A stretch of 64,000 nt of DNA. Origin: Tistrella mobilis KA081020-065 (GTDB lineage Bacteria > Pseudomonadota > Alphaproteobacteria > Tistrellales > Tistrellaceae). Below, piece by piece: positions 60,602 to 64,000 of the stretch; the stretch's first letter is position 1, and each line of letters begins with the position of its first letter. The stretch lies in the NCBI RefSeq assembly GCF_000264455.2, contig NC_017956.1, positions 1,905,501 to 1,969,500 on the forward strand, in the 5' to 3' direction. The notes under the pieces are model-generated. The model saw nothing but the letters and a program-made list of their open reading frames with translations, made no database searches and was not told the DNA's origin. Position numbers and translations under genes: made by a program.

Positions 60602-61479
60602 AGTCCCTCGGCAAACAGGCCGCCGGTCACCATCAGCATGAGTGCCAGCGCCGGGGCAGCGAACAACAGGCCGTCGAGCCGGTCGAGCAGGCCACCATGG
60701 CCCGGCAGCAGCCGGCCGCTGTCCTTCACGCCGAAATGGCGCTTCACGCCGCTTTCGACAAGGTCGCCGATCTGCTCGACGACCGCAAGCGCCGCCCCGG
60801 CAGCACCAATGGCCACGAGGTCCTGGGGCAGGCGCACACCGGCGATGACGGCAACCAGCACGGAAATGACAAACGCGGAAAACATGCCGCCGAACAGACC
60901 GGCCCAAGTCTTGTTCGGGCTGATGCGCGGGGCGAGCCTGAACCCGCCGATGGCCCTGCCGAAAACGAACGCGCCGATATCCGTGGCCCAGACCACGAGC
61001 ATCAGCCAGAAGGTCCATTCCAGCCCGAGCGGCTGCGATCTCAGCCAGATCAGCGCCAGAACCGGCAGGCCGACATAGACCACACCCGCCGCCAGCCAGC
61101 GCCGCCGCGCACCTTCGATCTTCAGGAAGGCTGCGGCGAGCGCCGCAACCGCAACCATCAGCAGGGCGGCCTCGTAGCGCCCGGTCCCGGCGATCCAGGC
61201 AGCGCCACCGAGGATGGCGCCGAGGGCCAGCCCGACCGCCATCCAGGTGATGCCGGTCAGATCGACCAGCCGGCGCCACTCATTCAGCAGAAGCACCGAC
61301 AGAAGGCCGGCAAAGAGATGAAACACATCGCCGCCCAGATAGATCAGGGCCAGCACCGGCGGGCCAAGCACCAACGTCGTCAGCAGACGCAATTCCAGCG
61401 TCCGCCGCCGCTCCGCCCGGGCATCTGCGGCCGCCTCCTCACCTCCTGCCGAGGGTCGGGGTCCGCTAGACGGCGCCAT
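60598..61479 (-). CDS. cdsA: Phosphatidate cytidylyltransferase CdsA
   Basis: Makes CDP-diacylglycerol for phospholipid synthesis; 293 residues with about eight helices. The signature near the C terminus is SGVKRHFGVKDSGRLLPGHGGLLDRLDGL (CTP_transf_1 family), with the catalytic Asp residues present. ATG at 61479 lies 14 nt inside the uppS 3' end, and the hydrophilic N-terminal 40 residues precede the first helix. Confidence 0.95.
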   Translation of the reverse strand: MAPSSGPRPSAGGEEAAADARAERRRTLELRLLTTLVLGPPVLALIYLGGDVFHLFAGLLSVLLLNEWRRLVDLTGITWMAVGLALGAILGGAAWIAGTGRYEAALLMVAVAALAAAFLKIEGARRRWLAAGVVYVGLPVLALIWLRSQPLGLEWTFWLMLVVWATDIGAFVFGRAIGGFRLAPRISPNKTWAGLFGGMFSAFVISVLVAVIAGVRLPQDLVAIGAAGAALAVVEQIGDLVESGVKRHFGVKDSGRLLPGHGGLLDRLDGLLFAAPALALMLMVTGGLFAEGL

Positions 61480-62179
61480 AGCGACGTTCGCGGCGTTTGT
61501 ATTCGGCAAGCGCCGCATCGAGCGCCGCCTCATCAAAATCCGGCCACAATGTCGGAACGAAGATCATCTCCGCATAGGCCAGCTGCCAGAGCAGAAAATT
61601 GCTGATCCTCTGCTCGCCGCTGGTCCGGATGATCAGATCCGGGTCCGGCAGGTCGTGGGTCTGAAGACGGGCGCCGAAAGACTCTTCGTCCAGCCCGTCC
61701 AGATCCACCCGGCCTGCAAGAGCATCGGCCGCAAGCTCCCGCGCCGCCGCCAGGATCTCGGCCCGCCCGCCATAGCTGATCGCGATGGTCAGGACCATTC
61801 CGGTACAATGCCGGGTCCGTTCCACAGACCGATCGAGAAGATCGCGCATGTCCGAAGACAGTCGCGAACGGTCGCCAATGAAGTTGAGGCGGACATTCCG
61901 ATCGATCAGCAGTTTGACTTCCCGGTCCAGATAGAACCGAAGCAACCCCATGAGGTCACGAACCTCGTCGAGCGGGCGCTTCCAGTTTTCGGACGAGAAG
62001 GCGAACAGGGTGAGATAACCGATCCCGTGCTCCACGGCGCGATCGATCACCTTGCGGACCGATTCGGCCCCGCGATAGTGACCGACGGTGCGCGGCAGGC
62101 CGCGGGCTTTCGCCCAGCGGCCATTGCCGTCCATGATGATCGCGACGTGGCGCAAGGGGGGATCTGAGACCAGCGCCAT
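61466..62179 (-). CDS. uppS: Undecaprenyl diphosphate synthase (cis-prenyltransferase)
   Basis: Makes the C55 lipid carrier for cell wall and surface glycans, including those of the EPS locus; 237 residues. The substrate motif HVAIIMDGNGRWAKARGLPR is at the N terminus (catalytic Asp), with FAFSSENWKRP, and the C-terminal LIIRTSGEQRISNFLLWQLAYAEM. ATG at 62179 is used; an ATG 5 codons earlier (62194) is possible. It is separated from frr by 37 nt. Confidence 0.96.
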   Translation of the reverse strand: MALVSDPPLRHVAIIMDGNGRWAKARGLPRTVGHYRGAESVRKVIDRAVEHGIGYLTLFAFSSENWKRPLDEVRDLMGLLRFYLDREVKLLIDRNVRLNFIGDRSRLSSDMRDLLDRSVERTRHCTGMVLTIAISYGGRAEILAAARELAADALAGRVDLDGLDEESFGARLQTHDLPDPDLIIRTSGEQRISNFLLWQLAYAEMIFVPTLWPDFDEAALDAALAEYKRRERRYGAV

Positions 62180-62216
62180 GGGGCTCGGCTCCATCCTGAG
62201 GGGACGCGCTCCGGAC

Positions 62217-62777
62217 TCAGACCTGCATGATCTCCTTTTCCTTCGCCGCCACCAGATCGTCGATCTGCTTGATGCGTTCATCCGTCACGGTCTGAACGCG
62301 ATCAGAAGCACCACGCAGTTCGTCCTGGCTGATCTCGCTGTCTTTCTCGAGCTTCTTGAGCTTATCGAGGCCGTCACGGCGAACATTGCGAACCGAAATG
62401 CGGGCCTGCTCGCCGTAACGCGAGGCCACCTTGCCCATCTCGCGGCGGCGCTCTTCGGTCAGCTCCGGAATCGGCACCCGGATCACGGCACCCTCACCGA
62501 TCGGGTTGAGACCCAGGCCGCTGTCACGAATCGCCCGCTCAACCGCCTTGGCAAGGCTCTGATCCCAGACCTGGACCGACAGCATGCGCGGCTCGGGAAC
62601 GCTGATGGTCGCGACCTGGGAGACCGTCATCTCCGAGCCATAGGCGTCGACACGCACCGGCTCGAGCAGATTGGCCGAGGCGCGGCCGGTACGCAGACCC
62701 GCCAGCTCATGCTTCAGGGCGTCGACCGCGCCGTCCATGCGGCGGCGGACGTCCTTGATGATGTCATCCTTGGACAC
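62217..62777 (-). CDS. frr: Ribosome recycling factor
   Basis: Releases ribosomes from mRNA after termination with EF-G; 186 residues. The three-helix body starts [31 protein letters not shown] and has [11 protein letters not shown] and [14 protein letters not shown]. The GTG start at 62777 follows a GAGG located in the pyrH 3' end, only 3 nt after the pyrH stop, indicating coupling. Confidence 0.98.
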   Translation of the reverse strand: MSKDDIIKDVRRRMDGAVDALKHELAGLRTGRASANLLEPVRVDAYGSEMTVSQVATISVPEPRMLSVQVWDQSLAKAVERAIRDSGLGLNPIGEGAVIRVPIPELTEERRREMGKVASRYGEQARISVRNVRRDGLDKLKKLEKDSEISQDELRGASDRVQTVTDERIKQIDDLVAAKEKEIMQV

Positions 62778-62780
62778 GGT

Positions 62781-63509
62781 TCAGGCCTCGTTGGTAATGA
62801 TGGTGAAAAGTCCCCGACCGAGCATCACCTCGGCAAAGCCGCCGGCATGATGCAGGTTGAAAACCACGATCGGGATGTTGTTGTCGCGGGCCAGCGTGAT
62901 GGCGGAAGCGTCCATCACCTTCAGGTCACGCGAAAGAACCTCCAGATAGCCGAGGCTGTCATAGCGTTCGGCGCGCGGGTCCTTCTTGGGGTCGGCAGTA
63001 TAGACACCGTCGACCTGGGTTCCCTTCAGCAGCGCATCGCAACCCATCTCCACGGCACGCAGGGCAGCTGCGGTGTCGGTGGTGAAGAAGGGGTTACCGG
63101 TACCGGCAGCGAAGATCACCACCCGGCCCTTCTCCATGTGCCGCACGGCACGGCGCCGGATATAGGGCTCGCAGATGCTCGACATCGGGATGGCCGACTG
63201 CACCCGGGTCGCAACGCCGATCCGCTCCAGTGCACTCTGCATCGCCAGCGCGTTCATCACCGTCGCCAGCATGCCCATGTAATCTGCCGTCGCCCGCTCC
63301 ATGCCGGTCGCGGCACCGGAAATGCCGCGGAAGATGTTGCCGCCGCCGATCACCAGGCAGACCTGCACGCCCATGGACTGCACGGACCGGATCTCGCCGG
63401 CGACGCGCTCCACCATATCGACGTCCAGACCGTACTGGCGATTGCCCATCAACGCTTCGCCCGAGACCTTCAGCAGGACCCGGCGGAACCGCGGGGTGGA
63501 GAACGACAT
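62781..63509 (-). CDS. pyrH: Uridylate kinase
   Basis: Phosphorylates UMP to UDP; 242 residues, amino-acid-kinase fold. Motifs are [43 protein letters not shown] and [21 protein letters not shown] at 63509 gives the family start; the longer upstream frame is rejected because it crosses the promoter and the tsf terminator. It has its own promoter, so it is not solely dependent on rpsB-tsf transcription. Confidence 0.97.
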   Translation of the reverse strand: MSFSTPRFRRVLLKVSGEALMGNRQYGLDVDMVERVAGEIRSVQSMGVQVCLVIGGGNIFRGISGAATGMERATADYMGMLATVMNALAMQSALERIGVATRVQSAIPMSSICEPYIRRRAVRHMEKGRVVIFAAGTGNPFFTTDTAAALRAVEMGCDALLKGTQVDGVYTADPKKDPRAERYDSLGYLEVLSRDLKVMDASAITLARDNNIPIVVFNLHHAGGFAEVMLGRGLFTIITNEA

Positions 63510-63647
63510 GGATTGTCTCCTGTTCGACGACGCTGTTCGGCCCGGAAGGGATGCGACCGGGTCCGGAATGGCTACGCCGGCATTGGCCGGACGGATGCGG
63601 ACACGGTGTGACAGCCGCGGCAGCGACGCCGGGCACGGGCCGTGTAA

Positions 63648-63676
63648 CGTATAGCCGTGCGCGCGGGCCAAGGCAA
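63648..63676 (-). promoter_or_regulatory. Predicted pyrH promoter
   Basis: Read on the minus strand, TTGCCT (63671-63676) and TATACG (63648-63653) are separated by 17 bp, downstream of the tsf terminator and about 140 nt before the pyrH start. Both boxes are good matches to the housekeeping consensus. Confidence 0.6.
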
Positions 63677-63712
63677 CCGCCGCAAAAGGGCGTGCGGCAC
63701 TGCCGGCGGGAA

Positions 63713-63744
63713 CAAAAAAGGGGCGCCCCGTTCGAGGCGCCCCT
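63713..63744 (-). terminator. Intrinsic terminator of tsf
   Basis: AGGGGCGCC (63719-63727) pairs exactly with GGCGCCCCT (63736-63744), and on the minus strand the stem is followed by a run of six T (63713-63718). It begins 28 nt after the tsf stop. Confidence 0.9.
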
Positions 63745-63771
63745 CTTTCGCATCTGCGGATCGGCAGAGGA

Positions 63772-64000
63772 TCAGGCGCCCAGCGCCTTCTCCACCTCGG
63801 CCGCGAAGTCTTCCTGCTTCTTCTCGACGCCCTCGCCGAGTTCGAAGCGGGCAAAGGCCTTCAGGGTCACCGGCGCACCGACCGTCCCCTTGGCATTCTC
63901 CACGACCTTGCGGATCTTGGTCTCGCCGTCGATCACGAAGATCTGTTCAAGCAGGCAGACCTGCTCGTAGTACTTGCGGATCCGGCCTTCGACCATCTTC
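63772..64000 (-). CDS. tsf: Elongation factor Ts, C-terminal fragment
   Basis: Nucleotide exchange factor for EF-Tu. Only the last 75 residues are in the window; the gene continues past the end. The fragment reads [22 protein letters not shown], typical of the EF-Ts C-terminal coiled-coil module, and ends in EEDFAAEV-type acidic helix sequence. The ATG at 63996 is internal, not the start. tsf upstream of pyrH and frr is the general bacterial order. Confidence 0.95.
   Translation of the reverse strand, partial: KMVEGRIRKYYEQVCLLEQIFVIDGETKIRKVVENAKGTVGAPVTLKAFARFELGEGVEKKQEDFAAEVEKALGA

Overview
The window is GC-rich, densely coded DNA from an alphaproteobacterium, probably of the Rhodospirillales/Tistrella-like group. 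The reasons are two gene blocks in typical alphaproteobacterial order (eno-kdsA-pyrG-secG-tpiA-ppiD-trpE ... trpGDC-moaC-moeA-lexA-comEC-gltX, and tsf-pyrH-frr-uppS-cdsA-dxr-rseP-bamA-skp-lpxD-fabZ-lpxA-lpxI-lpxB), a LexA gene with a GTTC-type box, and a PAS_5 protein. The genus is an inference. No tRNA, rRNA, CRISPR array, transposase or prophage gene was seen.

Layout. 1-11011 (+): end of urtA, then urtBCDE (urea ABC importer) and ureDABCEFG (nickel urease and its assembly factors), a urea uptake and hydrolysis module. The nickel chaperone UreE is unusual in carrying two copies of its C-terminal metal-binding domain. 11018-21510: an exopolysaccharide locus of Wzx/Wzy type, with a minus-strand arm (polymerase, WecG/TagA glycosyltransferase, Wza-like exporter, Wzc-like co-polymerase with a degenerate ATP site, small secreted protein) and a plus-strand arm (flippase, initiating sugar transferase, GH18 glycosidase), followed by an FkbM methyltransferase. 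21655-24141: PAS_5 protein, then a divergent LysR regulator/EamA exporter pair with a palindromic T-N11-A site between them.

24166-29614 (-): eno, kdsA, pyrG, secG, tpiA. 29972-34051 (+): ppiD, trpE and a GNAT acetyltransferase. 34074-38861 (-): a copper module (CueR-type promoter, copA, cueR, a divergent-polysaccharide-deacetylase gene with a histone-H1-like tail, copZ) that separates trpE from trpGDC. 39025-44379 (+): trpG, trpD, trpC, moaC, moeA, lexA. 44464-46611 (-): comEC. 46732-48129 (+): gltX. 48130-50609 (+): an AT-rich promoter region, a MetQ-like binding protein with no normal start codon, and an M28-like peptidase. 50649-64000 (-): the lipid A/outer-membrane assembly/isoprenoid block from lpxB back to the 3' part of tsf.

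Most genes are housekeeping and confidently named. The unusual points are the double-domain UreE, the copper module inside the trp block, the MetQ-like gene lacking ATG/GTG/TTG, the kinase-dead-looking Wzc homologue, and several clear regulatory sites (CueR dyad, LysR palindrome, LexA box, terminators).
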